NCBI GenBank assembly: GCA_027924585.1
Contig: BSBM01000307.1
Span: 13,163,501 to 13,227,500, forward strand
Direction: 5' to 3'
Origin: Larix kaempferi
Lineage: Eukaryota > Streptophyta > Pinopsida > Pinales > Pinaceae
DNA: 64,000 nucleotides
Shown here: piece after piece, positions 47,361 through 60,153 of the stretch
Position numbering within the stretch: the first letter of the stretch is position 1
How the letters are laid out: every line of letters begins with the position of its first letter
The notes under the pieces: generated by a model
The model's input: the letters and a program-made list of their open reading frames with translations, nothing else
What the model was told of the DNA's origin: nothing
Databases searched by the model: none
Position numbers and translations under genes: made by a program

Positions 47361-47416
47361 ATCTGCTGGGGACACCTTGGTTATTTACCAAACTTATACA
47401 AAACTGAATTTTCATT
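47361..47416 (+). repeat. Duplicate of part of the SAMDC 3' coding region
   Basis: CTGCTGGGGACACCTTGG followed by TATTTACCAAAC and ACAAAACT repeats 47,079-47,137 with a few substitutions, about 280 bp downstream of the original and beyond the stop codon. Confidence 0.8.
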
Positions 47417-47836
47417 AACAGTGCATTCATTAAGCGCTGAGAGGTGTTTATCTCCATTAACATATTGAAGGTGAATATGGATACTCATTACAGATCCAAG
47501 GGTATGATATGTGAGGTTAATATCCCAGAGCGTTTAATATCCTCCCACAATTGTCGAATAAGTCACAGTTTAATTATGATAACCAGCGTTCGATTTATAA
47601 CACGCAGATTGATGGGGGTGAAGCAGTATTTATTATTTACTAATAATGTAATAATTATTTATTATAAAATATTATAGTTTTGCTCATGGATAAAAATTAA
47701 ACTTTAAATTATAATAATAATTTATTAATTTAAAATTTAAAAGTTTAATTTGAATATTTTTTAATGATGAAAAACAAATAACTTTAGCCATTTCTATAAC
47801 GAGAGAGTTAAAGGATTTTAGGTTTCCTTGGCAGTG
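47417..47836. other. Intergenic, no gene seen
   Basis: AT-rich DNA between the SAMDC remnant and the foldback element; no motif noted. Confidence 0.4.
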
Positions 47837-48783
47837 TTGGAATGGTTTTTAGGTGGGTATTTTTGTGGTTGATGTTTTCAATTTTAAGCGGGATTCATCA
47901 TTAGGACAGAATATGGTGTAGAAAGGTTGCCAACCAGTAGTTAGGGATGCCCGATCATATCTCCTTCTCTTCATTTTCCAATTCTTCAAAAAAGATCTTC
48001 CAAAATTAATGCTATTTACTAATAATTTCAATTCAAATTTTTGAATAAATGCATTCAAATTTGATGCTCATTACTAAAATTATTCATTCACAATTGATGC
48101 TCATTACTAAAATTATTGTAATAATATTATTAATCTTATTCATAACAGCAATTATTCATCATAATAGTTTAAATAATAATCAACAAATAGTTCAAGTAAT
48201 AATCTTTATGATAAAAATCATGAAACCTTAATTAATTAAAAATACTCTTAAAAAGATAAGACTTCATCATAAGTGTTATTAATAAGATTAATAATACTCC
48301 AATTATTTTAACAATTTAATAATTCAAACTAAAAGATCAAATTAATCAAAAAGATAATCAAAATTTTGCAAAATAATTATTCAAATTAATAATTATTATG
48401 AACTAAAGATAATTATTAGTAATAAGATCCTTATTAATGATAAGTTATAAATACTTATTACTCAAAAGATTTACTAAAAGGATTATCAATAAGTATTAAT
48501 CAAAATATTTAATAATTGGTGTTATGAATAAGATTAATAATATTCTTACAATAATTTTAGTAATGAGCATCAAATTTGAATGAAATTATTGAAATTATTA
48601 ATAATTAACATCAATTTTGGAAGATTTTTTGTGAAGAATTGGAAAATGAATGGAGAATAAGATATGATCGGGCATCCTTAACTATTTATAGGGGATTGGT
48701 AACCTTTCTACACCATATTCTCTTAAGATTCGAAAATCAACAACAAAAATATTGATGATGAATCATCCAAAAACCCATTCCAA
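47837..48783. mobile_element. Foldback element with ~260-310-bp inverted arms
   Basis: The left arm (47,837 to about 48,147) and right arm (about 48,520 to 48,783) are inverted copies of each other. The outer ends are TTGGAATGG / CCATTCCAA. Within the arms, GAATATGGTGTAGAAAGGTT, GGATGCCCGATCATATC, CATTTTCCAATTCTTC and CAAATTTGATGCTCATTAC recur in inverted order. Arm identity is roughly 80% by eye with small indels. The ~370-bp centre is AT-rich and non-coding. This fits a foldback or long-TIR MITE; the transcript would form a long imperfect hairpin. No clear target-site duplication is seen. Confidence 0.75.
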
Positions 48784-51710
48784 AATAGAAAGTTATTATT
48801 AATGTGGAAGGAAATTTACCTATACATATGCACTAATGATGGAAGGAAAACAAAGCTTAACAAAGGAACGCTAGACACATATCAAACAAACACCACAATC
48901 ATAACACCATCACAATGTTAAATCATTATGATCTAATTATTCTATCTTACGTGACTCTATATTTAGAGTTGCAAATATCTCCATCCATACAATAATACAT
49001 GCATCTATTTGTACAATATAGGGACCATTTCCCATCAAGATCCTAAGTGGACGATGGCTCTTAGCAATTTCGGTAATTTTCTTTATAGTATTCGTAAACT
49101 TCTCTTCTCCATTCCTTTGTTTCTTTCACATATTATTTTCAAATGGTACTCTCTTTATATTAGATGCATATTTCAAGAATAGTAATATGCAATTAACACA
49201 ATCTAAAAAGTATTACAATACTAATTAAGCACATGTGCATAAGGACTACCAAATTCCTAACCTTCCTCATACCATACTCATCTTTTGGATCCTAAATGGT
49301 GATGTAGATCTCCAAGTCAACTTCGCCTCTCAATTAGGTGAAGCAACTTGTAAAAAACATGAAGTTACAATATGCTTCCTAATCCCCTAATGGTAATTAT
49401 CATTAACTATTGCAGATCCACCATTAATTATAGTTGATGCAAAGGTACATACCATCATTTTCAACATCATTTCATTTTGAATTTTCAAAGTTTGATTACA
49501 ATAGAGAAGGTGGGATAATGGGTGTTGCAATTTGGACATGTCTAGGCACAACACACAAAGTTGGCTTCGACATCAAGTTTGTCAAGGTATGTGGGTTCAA
49601 TTTTAGTTCTTTTGGTGGCATTTTTGGTTGTCTGAGGTGATGGGATTATCCAAGCTCTAGTTTATTCTTCAGTTCTTACATTGGGGGAATTTGTGGATTG
49701 GAATATTTTTTATGGGTTCGTATTGGTGTTTGAATTATGGTCTAGGACTAGAGGTAGTTGGACTGTGTTGTTTAGTCTTGTGTTCACTTTATGTGAACCT
49801 TGTGTTTGCATTTGGTTTGGGGTGGAATTGGGAATTCATGTGCATTTTGGTTACAACTACCCAAACAATTGGGACTTGGGAAATGGTAATTGGGATTTGG
49901 GAATTGTTTTTCCTACGGATTATGGGCATTGTGAATTATAATCTTTTTCAAATATTTATAGGTAAACAAACAATTGTGAGCTATGGGGTCTATGTTCTAA
50001 GCAGAATATAGGGGACTCCTTGGACCATTTCTCCCACCCTATCAATGGGAATATTTCATACTCCTCTCCCTTGTTGTTGTTGGTGATTTCAAACTAGCAT
50101 GTGCCAAAAGACACCTACTAAAATTTAGGAACCAAATTAGAGTTTGAAATGGAAAAGATAAATAAAAGAAATTACATAAATTAAGAGTTAAACTAAGCAC
50201 ATGCGTGGACAAAATATAAGCTAGCATCTTTAACAAGCATGTAAAATAAATAATGGTTTTTATATTTGCATAAATGGGTTGTACATAGAGCAAGTGGTAC
50301 CTTCAAATAGTGATGGCAATGGCCCTTGTAGCCATTTGAAGTAGCATGCTCTGAGTCTCTTGGCAGTCGAGTGTTCTCCAATGTACTCGTCATAAGGTGC
50401 AAAATATTTGGTAAAAGGTGAAAATAGAACACTCAAGGGGGTTCAGGGTTTTGGTAGAGATGAGGAACCTTCACATTTATTATATAGAAAAATGATTGAT
50501 GGTTTTTCTCTTGGTATTTGGGCGGGAAAAAAATTGATGGGTTTTGGGAGCCTGAGGTATTTATTGACCGTTAGTATTTGGATAAGTATTGGGTTTTACC
50601 TCTTTTATGGGACTTGAATTTTTTCTCATTTCTTTTTACTTTTTTGGTAATTTTCCTTTATTTTTGGGAATTTCTCTTTTTTGGGGGGATTTACTAACTT
50701 CCCTTTTTTGTGGAAAAGGGAGGAGTATCCAATATATATTAATTATGGACCAAATTAACTTGCAACTTTGGGATTTTTGGATATGTAAAGGTTACAATGG
50801 TAGGAATGAAAGTGGTTATGATGTAGGGGAATGGGGTGGCTAGGGGGATGAGCAAGGTGAACAATTTTTTGGTGTTAGCATATAGTTTTCCCCCTGATGT
50901 GTGAGGGCATGAGATCATCGTATGGCCAACACACATCATAGGATATTTCTTTTCCAAGGTATGAGTGTGAACGTAGTATGGAGAACAGAGAGACTCCTTC
51001 AAAGGGTGGAACGTACTCTTCAATGGGACTAAAATGGTTGAACTTGCAGAAACCATCGTCAAATGGATGAGGAACATATTATCTCAAATTAATGGACGAG
51101 TTAGGCATACCCATGCTCGTATCAATGTATCAGTATACAAAAATAGAAATAGGCCCAAAGGGGACCTCATAAATACAACAATAACTTATGTGTGCATCAT
51201 AAGTGCCCAAGATGGGCTAAAAAATGGAGTGGAATCATGGTCCAACCATGGCTGATCTGAAGAACTGATACTAGAAACAATGGCATTTATCAAGAATGCA
51301 GTATCACAAGAATTGATGCTCTGCTGGATTTGAAGGGGTCCAACTATTGTAAGGAATCATACAACTGAGAGTATGAAATATCAGAGGTACAATCGACTGC
51401 ATCTGAATTAGATATACTAGGAAACATGAAACTTGAGGGATTTCGAACACTATGGAAGGTGGGATCTCCCCTAAGGAGACTACCATTTTCACTAATGAGT
51501 TTGAAATCCCATGTCATTTTCACTATTGAGTGTTGAGATTGCGTTGAGGGACTCGGAAAAGGATTGTTGATTTCTTCTAATTGGACTGGTGGATTCAAGT
51601 TCTGCGACTTCTAGGTAACCACTCTCAAGATTCTTAGTCTTTTTGCCCATTTATTTTTTAGATTTTGGGCCTTCTTGGTACCTTGACAAACCTCACAAGG
51701 GTTTCAAGGC
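48784..51710. other. Intergenic, no gene seen
   Basis: Several short open frames (49,681-50,011, 50,408-50,843, 51,034-51,255) exist but show no recognisable motif and overlap one another in different frames; treated as chance. Confidence 0.45.
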
Positions 51711-51912
51711 CGGGTGACACCTTTTGTGGTTATAGGTGCAACCTATGTCACACTTTTCAAGGAGATAGGTGAAACCTAGGTTGCACCTGTCCAAGGGATA
51801 GGTGTTACCTAGGTCACACCTGTTTCATGGAAAGGAGTGACTTGGGTTGAAATATTTGGATTAACAGGTGCAACCCATGTCACCTTTCTCTCCAAAGAGG
51901 GTGTGACCCAGG
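51711..51912. repeat. Cluster of AGGTGNNACCTAGGTNNCACC palindromic units
   Basis: About five imperfect units occur in 200 bp: GGGTGACACC, ATAGGTGCAACCTATGTCAC, ATAGGTGAAACCTAGGTTGC, ATAGGTGTTACCTAGGTCAC and ACAGGTGCAACCCATGTCAC. Each is a near-palindrome around CCTAGG and they are spaced at about 40-60 bp. Confidence 0.65.
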
Positions 51913-51989
51913 GCTAAAGAGGCATTTTTTTTCTCGGAAACTAATTTGGATGTCGTGGACATGTAGGATGTTGTGGGTTACCTAGCGAG

Positions 51990-52888
51990 AACGGGACATG
52001 AGAGATCATTGGGAGGAGATCGAGGCTAACCAAGATGCATAGGATAGCTTGGCGAGGCATGGGTTGTTGAAATTTGTGGAGAACCCCTTGATGCATAATG
52101 CAAAGTTACTACTAAACAAATTGGTGGAGTTTTGGGATTGCGATGCAAAGGTTTTCATGGTGCAAGGTGACCGATCAGAGCTCACCCTGGAGGATGTGTA
52201 CTTCATGTCATGACTCTTGAGGTTGGTAGTAATAGGGGACACATAGCCGAAGCATCCATGAGACGTTTCGATGCAAGATGTGTGGGATCCAAATTACTAT
52301 TTGATGACAATGATGCACATATCTTACATCCTTCTATGTGACATTGAGAGTATGGAGACTCGTTCAATTGAAATTGTGATGGTGCGGGTACTGGTATCGA
52401 GTGGACCGCACAAGATCTCACGTGGTTAGATGATTCTAGTGGAGAGGGTACTAGTGGGTACCTAATTTGGGTGCGCGCAAATGTACCTGATGACCACTCG
52501 AAGCTAGCTAAACAAGGTGAGTTTTTTAGGTGGTGACTTTTGCTTCCTATCATTTCTATGCTTAATCCCCTTTGAGTAGGTGCCTACATTGTGGCCGCAT
52601 ATAGCAATGTGTGACGATGGTCCAATGGAGCCCAGGATGAGGCCTTGTTGTGAGATGATGATGAGGGAGGGAGGTGGCTTAGTGGGAAGGTTCTTCCCCA
52701 TAGAGGTATTTACACAATGGCGTCGACTACTAGTAGCTATGGAGGACTACCCGTATACCAGTATGGACTTCAACCTTGGTGACCATGAGTTACCTCGACC
52801 TCCTAGCCAGGCTTGGGGAATGATGGTACGTATGGAGTTATGCTTTATGGATATATATGTTTATACTACTAGAATAGATGGTATCTAG
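51990..52888 (+). pseudogene. Decayed plant-mobile-domain-like coding fragment
   Basis: The clearest part is 52,064-52,213, which reads LLKFVENPLMHNAKLLL, LVEFWDCDAKVFMVQGD and SELTLEDVYFMS before a TGA. The pattern of a tryptophan-Asp segment followed by TLEDVYFL matches the plant mobile domain (aminotransferase-like) proteins, which are carried by, or domesticated from, MULE and gypsy transposons in plants. Upstream in another frame is WEEIEAN-like sequence. Downstream, 52,580-52,888 encodes a second open piece with RFFPIEVFTQWRRLL, possibly the C-terminal part. Stops and frame changes separate the pieces, so it is non-functional. Assignment is from memory of the motif only. Confidence 0.42.
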
Positions 52889-55413
52889 AGTTTTTATATG
52901 ATGTGGATACTGATGACTAGCCATGTGTGTGTAGATACCAGAGGCGTGGAGGTAGGGTGGAGGGTATATACCCTCCAACTCACATGAAACAACGGTGTTT
53001 TCCAGTGCCGTTGAGGCTACACCAGAGTCGTTGCGGAGAGAGATTGATCAACTTACTTGATGGATTCATTGAGGATCACACATTTTCCCTACATTTATAG
53101 ATCTAAGGAAATTTCTCAATACACTTGTAAGAACTACTCATGTAGCCAAATATTTAGTAGGGGGCATACTAGATAATCCTCGAGTATCCACCCCAAACAA
53201 AAGAACAAAACATTATGCACTAACCACACATGCACTATGTGTTACTATTTTTGCCATTACACTCATCATTTTCCTGAAATCCCTCAATTTTGGGACACCG
53301 TCGCTATGATTTGATTGGCACAACCCTCATTGTTAGCTCATAAATAGCCTCACCCAAGACTTATGCTATTAAATTCATAACTATGTTAGAGGAGATTGTC
53401 ACTCATCGAGGGTGTTTGTAATTTGGACACAATAGTCACATGATTTCTTCGGACATTGGCATGATTTCCCCAATCCAACCAACCATCCCGAGAGCCTCAC
53501 TCATACATTAACTCAATGACATCCTACTCGTCCATGTCGTTCGTATGGGTTGTTGACCCAATTCTCGTTCCAATGCTTCATTTTGTGCAGAAACCGAGCT
53601 ACTTGTCTTGAGAAGATGAGATTAGTTGACAAATCGGGCCTCCTTCCTCGACAATATCAACAACCATTAGGTTGCAACAAAAACAACAACTATATATTTA
53701 AAAAAATAGAGTATTTGTTACCGTCCTCTATTATACAAATTACACTTGTGGAATCCTTGGACATTGAAATTCATGGGATTCGCATGCAAGTAAATGACAA
53801 AAATAACAATGGAGTCATTACCCAAAACAAATCTTTATTCACCCATCACAATTAAGTAAGTCATAGTGCTTTATACAAAAGTGGCATGGATCTATATAGG
53901 TGTACATACCCTACTTGTTCTAGATTTGAACATATAATCTCTTAGGAGGAAACTCATATTATTAACCATTAGTCCCACTCAAGGTTCTATATAATCCACA
54001 ATATTTTTTAAATTTATATTTATTTATTAGTAATAATAACCTTATCTAATTTTAAGGTCATGGCCACCACAAAATTGGTGTATGTGACCCCCTTGTTTGT
54101 GGCAGAAGGAACTCCCCCCAATCAATCATTTGTGATGATTAATCATAGACTTATGGAATGTTGGAGATGACTTGTCCACCATTATGCACGGATGAGCACT
54201 CTTTTAAACTTTGATGAGTAACATGCATTGTTAAGGAAACCTAGTAACACGCACTCAATATAACCATCACTAATTCATGATAAATTTAAGGTTTGGATTT
54301 TGAATTTTTCATTAAAAAATATAATTCATTAATGTATATAAATAAATTTTAATTTAAAAAAATCTTTAATGTATAAAGATAAATTTTAATTTCATTTTTT
54401 TATTAAAAAATAAATTTCAAAGAAATGAGTGAATACATAGACAAATTCAATTTTTTTAGTGAGTTTAAGTTTTTAATTAAAATTATGATGCTGATGATGA
54501 TCATCATAATCATCATGGTGATGACGGTTAACATACACCGAGACCAACTTTCATCAATCGGACCTTAAGAAGATTACTTCGATTGTTGCAAAATTTTATT
54601 TCTATGTTGAAAAAGCTTAGAAATAAGCATTCCTAGGTTTCCATAGTTTTGACAAGTTAGAAGGCATTAGGGAGGTTTGTATTTTAGCAAAGATTATGAA
54701 ATTGTGATGTAATGTGGGTGCACATAGGGCATTCTAAGAGAAAGTGAATTTCATCCTCAATGTTTTGTCTCACAGAGATGGAAAATCCTTTCCACCCACA
54801 GTGTTTTAGGAAGGGTTTTGCAGAGTAGAATAGGGTTTTGCATGATCTATAATGGAATTCTAGATTCATCAAGGGAGGAAGAAGATGTTTCATGGTATGT
54901 CAATGATGAGGCTTGCATTGGTGGAAACATATTAAAAAACGATGAGGAGATCAGGAAGTTGTTCCACCATGTCACATCACCATGACCTAAGCTACTTAGT
55001 AGTGAAGGGCCCCAAGGCTTCATATTCATGTGGAAAGTGCTCTGCTATCATTTTAGCTTTTCTCCTATTAGATGAATCCCCCCCTTCATTACAAGGTTTT
55101 GTTGGTACTTTGAAAGTTGGAGATGGGTATTGTTTGGAATATATTGTTGTTATCCCAAAGCCTTTAGGATGGGTTGATGAAGGTGGTATTATTGTTTCTC
55201 TTGTTGAAGGGAAAGAGCCTCTAAATGTAATTGAATTGGTTAATGATGTGGATAAGAGTAGGAAACTATCTGGTGCTAGGGATAAAGAGAGACACTCTTT
55301 GAAATATTTTAGGCTAAAAGATGGGAAGGAGTTATTAACGTTGGGGGGAACGAACATTGATAGGGTGGAGAGCTTGTTGTCAAGGGAACTATTGGGAATA
55401 TTATAGTACGTTT
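52889..55413. other. Intergenic, probably LINE-related towards its right end
   Basis: No clear gene. An open frame at 54,942-55,406 (154 codons, charged, ends LLSRELLGIL) lies directly before the DUF4283-like fragment and may be the upstream part of the same LINE ORF1 in a shifted frame; it shows no motif on its own. A GAT/ATC triplet-rich spot lies at 54,485-54,530. Confidence 0.4.
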
Positions 55414-55842
55414 CATTGAACAAAGTCAAGATATTACTTTACTGTGGACCAATGAGGCTTGGAAACCTGTGTTAGGGTATTTCCCTAAATTCAATCTTTT
55501 TATGAATGGATGGATTTGTTTTCATTTTTTGTCAAAAGAAAATGCATTGATGATTCTTTAGAAGTGCAGGTTTATTGGGAAGGGTTCGTTGGACTTGGGA
55601 TGTAGGAATTTCACCTTTAATTCATTGAAGGAGAAAATTGTGAAGAGGCACTTATCGTTACTCTTAACCGTCTTCCCTCGACAACTTTGGACCACGAATG
55701 TCTTCATTGACTTGGAAAACAAGATTGGGAAATTTATTTTCCTGGAAGAAAAAATGTTGTTTTCTAAGTATAAGTGAATTGCATCGATGTTGGTAGAATT
55801 CAATGTATCAAAGGGTTTTCCAGTGGAGATTGATATATGTTG
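55414..55842 (+). pseudogene. LINE ORF1-like (DUF4283) fragment
   Basis: One frame with two internal stops (TAG 55,559; TGA 55,776) reads LLWTNEAWKPVLGYFP, NGWICFHFLSKENALMIL, GRNFTFNSLKEKIV-like and QLWTTNVFIDLENKIGKF sequence, then LVEFNVSKGFPVEIDI. This order fits the DUF4283 domain found at the N-terminus of plant LINE ORF1 and related proteins. It binds RNA within the retroelement particle. The frame runs toward the gypsy insertion point at 55,953. Sequence right of the gypsy element (from 61,657) begins an acidic Ser/Asp-rich open stretch (VSDTSDESEIESG) that could be the continuation. Confidence 0.58.
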
Positions 55843-55948
55843 GTATGTTGGGGTGATTGGAAATTTTTTCAGCATCTCGATTATATGAGGGTCCCTTTTC
55901 TCTACCATTTCTCTAAGAATACTAGACATTTCAACATAAATGTCTTGG

Positions 55949-55953
55949 TATGG
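55949..55953. repeat. Gypsy target-site duplication, left
   Basis: TATGG, matched exactly by 61,652-61,656 on the other side of the element. Confidence 0.9.
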
Positions 55954-56534
55954 TGATATGTATCGTGTCTAGGAAGCATGAGGGGGACAACAGTTCGACT
56001 GAATGAGTTGGCTCTGTTATGGCGGAAACTTAATAAACAGAATGAGCAAAAGTAGGAATACGCACTACAAATAAACCCAGATACATACAGACAATATGCA
56101 GGAATGCGAATTGTTCTTCTATTACTTGCAAACAGATCAAAACTGATTCGGATTGATGTATGTTACATTATTATACATGCTTATATAGAAATTTGACACT
56201 TGGGTGCCTTCCCGTTACGTTCAGTTACAAAGAAGAATTTAGAGTGGTTCAACTCTTCAACCGTTACAGTCGACTGGAAGACAGAGCGATAGTCTGTCGA
56301 AGTTCGACAGTTGCTGGTCGCATGTCTACACTGCATGTCGATGTCGCGAACTGTGAGGTCGTTGAACATGTCGAAGATGTGGAACATGTCACCGGTGCGG
56401 AACACATCGAAGTGCTGAAGTTGTTGAAGTCTTGTCGCGTCGAAACTTGTCGAAGTTGTATCAACCACAAAGACTTAGTCGAGAATGTGTTGAAATTAGC
56501 ATCCGACAACAAATGCCAACTGCGATGTGGCTCA
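55954..56534 (-). repeat. Gypsy 3' LTR (left)
   Basis: Starts TGATATGTATCGTGTCTAGG on the plus strand and ends GCGATGTGGCTCA. Contains clustered CATGTCGA/TGTCGAAG-type short repeats shared with the other LTR. Confidence 0.9.
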
Positions 56535-57360
56535 GACCTCCTTCCTTAAGAAACAATGCACCCCATTGTTTGCTTGCAAAGGTGAGGAAACTTGTCATTC
56601 ACTTCAGTAGCAAAGTACCACTTTCCTTGAGATGGGATCTGGCCAGCTTTGGAAACCTTAAACAAGGGAATTGTGTTCGTCCTCATAAGATGTACCCGTC
56701 GTCCCACAATGGTGTCGCAAGGAAGAGGCTCTTGAATATCTGGTTTGATGTCTACGAAATCTTCTATTGAGAAGTCATTTTGTTCCAATAAGGTGAATGG
56801 TATGGTCAAAGTAGATCCACATTGAAGACTGGATGCAGACCCAAGCAAGCAGGAATGTCAAGCTGGAAAGTGTTCTCGCTAATCTGTCGAAGAATACTGT
56901 ATGGTCCAATCATAAAGGTTTTAACTTCTTGAAAGTACCTGTGAAGCGCTCCTTCTTAAGATGTAACCAGACCTTATCCTCGACGCAAAATGTATGAGGA
57001 ATGCGGTGCTTGTTGTGTCAGGCCTTATCTTTCTCGTTTGCTCTGTGCAACATATCCTGTTCTTGTCGCTGAATATCGCAAATCTGTTCTCGAAACTTAA
57101 TTGCTTTATCAACTTATCGCTGGCTGCGGTCTGTGTCGGAGCTTGGCTGTGTTGAGGAGCTGATCAAGTCAATAGGCGCTGAAGGTTAAAATCTGTAACA
57201 GATCTCAAATGGACTCTTTCCTATAGAGTTGTGCTGAGCACGATTGTAGCTATGTTGTATGTATGGAAGACTATCATCCCATGTGCGTCGGTGCTGGTGA
57301 TTGTACATGCGAAGCAGTTGTACTACCAAGAAGTTCACAACTTCCGTCTATCCGTCGGTC

Positions 57361-57684
57361 TTAGGATGGAAAGCTATCGACAATGAGAGTCGCATGTCTA
57401 GTTGTTTCCAAAGGTCTTCCAAAAGATGTCGACGAATCTGGCATCTCGTTCGAAATGATGGTTGTGGGTAAACCAAAGTGTTTCCAAACATGTGTAAAGA
57501 AGAGTTGAGCAGTCTGTTGTGTTGTCGTGGTCTTCTTACATGGTATGAGAATGGCCATCTTGGAAAATCGGTCGACTACTACTAATATTGCGTCATGCTG
57601 ATGTTTGGTAGTAGGATAACCCGTCAAGTAGTCCATAGAAATAGATTTCCATGGTTGACTAGGAACTAGCAGAGGTGTGTACAA
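57361..57684 (-). pseudogene. Gypsy integrase core fragment
   Basis: Reads SMDYLTGYP (first catalytic Asp near 57,633), LVVVDRFSKMAILIP and HVWKHFGLPTTIISNEM. The second catalytic Asp, normally in SDRD, is Asn here (near 57,450). The frame is lost after that. An upstream remnant (57,690-57,760, CMVCAIAK) holds part of the zinc-binding site. A short piece at 56,848-56,546 with GKWYFATEVNDKFPHL may be the C-terminal chromodomain-like tail. Confidence 0.82.
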
Positions 57685-57858
57685 TCCTTGTCATAGATTA
57701 GGCAGCTTAGCAATGGCACAAACCATGCATGATCGAATGTACTTGTTGATGTCATATTTAAGTGTAGGCTAGAAGAAGTACTTCTGCAGAATAGCAAGTG
57801 TCTTTGCTACTCCAAAGTGTTTTGCGGTCTTGCTATAGTGCGCGTCCCAAATGAGTTG

Positions 57859-58386
57859 CTATAGTTTCTCACTGGTCAGTACACAAAGCTGTCCAAGCTT
57901 GTATAGCAAAGTATATTTCAGGAAGTAGTTGGAATCTGAGGTCGACGACTTGTTAGTTTGTAAATGTCGATAGACTGCTGAGAAGTCACTGTCATCCTCA
58001 TACAATTGTTTCCAAATGGTCGTGTCATAACCCTGCATACTCATCACTGTCAAAAGGAGAGTAATGGGTGGATGACTGAGGCAATCTGCAGCAGCATTAG
58101 CCTTGCCTTTTCGATACTTAATCACCAACTGAAATTGTTGTAGGTAATTATTCCACTTGAGCTGTCGGTTTGTCTGCAACTTTGATTGTGTCGGAGCGAA
58201 TTGTAGAGGCTTGTGATCAGTAAGAATGATCGTCTCCTTGCCAAGGATGTAATTCCTCCATTTCTTGAGAGCTTGCACAATGGCGTAGAGTTCTTTTTCG
58301 TATGTCGAGTATCTTCTAACTGTGTCGTTAAAAGTCTCGAAATGAAAAGTGACTGGGTGACCAGCGAAAGTGATCACTGCGCCCAA
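57859..58386 (-). pseudogene. Gypsy RNase H fragment
   Basis: The 175-codon open stretch contains RYSTYEKELYAIVQALKKW, ILTDHKPLQF and the end ADCLSHPP, standard for the gypsy RNase H domain. It is separated from reverse transcriptase by stops and frame changes. Confidence 0.88.
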
Positions 58387-58662
58387 GGCATAATATGATG
58401 CGTCCGTCTCAATCTCAAAGGGCTAATGCAAATCAGGTAACACAAGTACTGGTGCAGTGCAGAGCCTGTGTTTGAGTTGTTCAAAAGCTACTTGATGTGT
58501 CGTTGTCCATTGGAAGACAGTTTTCCCATTTCCCTTTGTCGACTGATTCAAGGGCCAGGCTATGTGACTGAAGCCGAGTATGAATCGTCAATAGAAATTT
58601 GCCAAACCAAGAAAGCTTCTTAGTTCTTGAATGCTTCTAGGAATAGGCCAATCTTTGAGGAT

Positions 58663-59157
58663 CTATACTTTGTCTGGATCGACGTGAATGCCTACAGATT
58701 CAATTACATACCCCAAATATTTGATGCTGGTCATTGCAAAATAGCACTTGTCCATGTTCAAATAGAGTCGATGTTGCTGGAGAGTGTCGAGGACTTGTCG
58801 AAGATGTCCGACATGTTCTTCCCATGATCGACTGAAAATCAATATGTCATCGAGATAGACAATAACCCATTTTCCGATGAAAGGTCGGATAAGGTTATCC
58901 ATGTGTCGTATGAAGGTTGCAGGTGCATTGGTTAAGCCGAAAGGCATGACTAACCATTCGAACAATCCTTCCTTGGTATTGAAAGCAGTTTTCCACACAT
59001 CTGAGGGCTCGATTGGAATCTGATGGTATCCCGACTTGAGGTTGAGCTTAGTAAAGAATTTAGCACCTTTTAGACAGTCGATGAGCTCATCTATCCGTGG
59101 TAGAGGGTACCAATTCTTCACCGATATTTTGTTGAGAGCTCTGTAGTCGATGCACAT
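58663..59157 (-). pseudogene. Gypsy reverse transcriptase fragment
   Basis: The 164-codon open stretch begins MCIDYRALNK and includes YPLPRIDELID, KLNLKSGYHQI, MPFGLTNAPATF and the polymerase active site YLDD (near 58,846-58,857), then GHLRQVLDTL and IKYLGYVIE. The active site is intact although the flanking frame is broken. Confidence 0.92.
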
Positions 59158-60153
59158 GCACCAAGTCCCGTCTTTCTTTAGAACTAGGACAACTGGACTT
59201 CCACAAGGAGAGGATCTAGATCAAATATGACCTTTGTCAATTAATTCTTGGTTTTGTCTGCGAATATCTTCATTTTCAAGAATGGATCTTCTGTAAACAG
59301 ATGCGTTAGGCAAAGAAGAACTAGGAACAAGTTCAATGGAGTGTTTTACTTGATAATGTTGAGGTGCTCCATCTGGAGCTTGAAAGAGTTTCTAGTACTC
59401 ATCAAGAATATGATCGACTTGCTGCTTTTGTCGAGAGTTGAATTGGTTGGTGAATTGACTCGTTGCTGTAGTCTTCTTAGAATGTTGCGGCTTGATCATG
59501 ATTACTGCAAATTTCTGAGCATGATTGATGACCTTCTTTGTCTGTTTGGAAGATATTAGTGCAACCGTTGGTGTGGGTTCATGCTCTCGTATGCTGAAAC
59601 ATCAATTTAGGATTTTGACAATCACCTTCTGAGGCCGTGACTAATAACTTCCATGTCTATCCCAGAGGTAAGGTTTTCCAAACAAGGTGTCAGCTACGGA
59701 GAGTGGTGCCACATCACAGAGTACTTCATCTTCAAAAGGCTTTATGAAGTATGAGAGTTTGCATTGTCGAGTGACCAGTAGTTCTTATCCATCCTTCATC
59801 CAACCAATGTTGTAAGGCTGAGGATGTGGAGTGGTAACAAGACCTAATTTCTTCACAAGTTCTTCAGAAACAAAGTTCTTTTGGCTCCCGTTGTCCGTGT
59901 ATGGAACAGGGGCTCTTGTTCCTCCTCATTGACAATAGTCGAGGCTGCTTGAGATGTCAAAAGAATCATCGCGTCTGGATCAAATTCTTCCACCATCTTG
60001 TCGAATGCATCGGAGGTCGACACTTTTTTCCAGAATGTCTTTCGAGCTTTGGATTTAGACGTATCATGCCAAGATGAGTGGTGGTAATCGCACCATTTTT
60101 CGGTTAGCAGTTGTTTTCTACGTTCTCTCTTGTGAAAAGGCTTCTTACCGTTG

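Noticed and set aside
50408-50843. Hydrophobic Phe-rich open frames
   Set aside because: T-rich, low-complexity DNA; no ATG-supported frame with domain features.
56160-56770. Several open frames on both strands near 56.2-56.8 kb
   Set aside because: They lie in the gypsy LTR and its internal border; equivalents recur in the other LTR.
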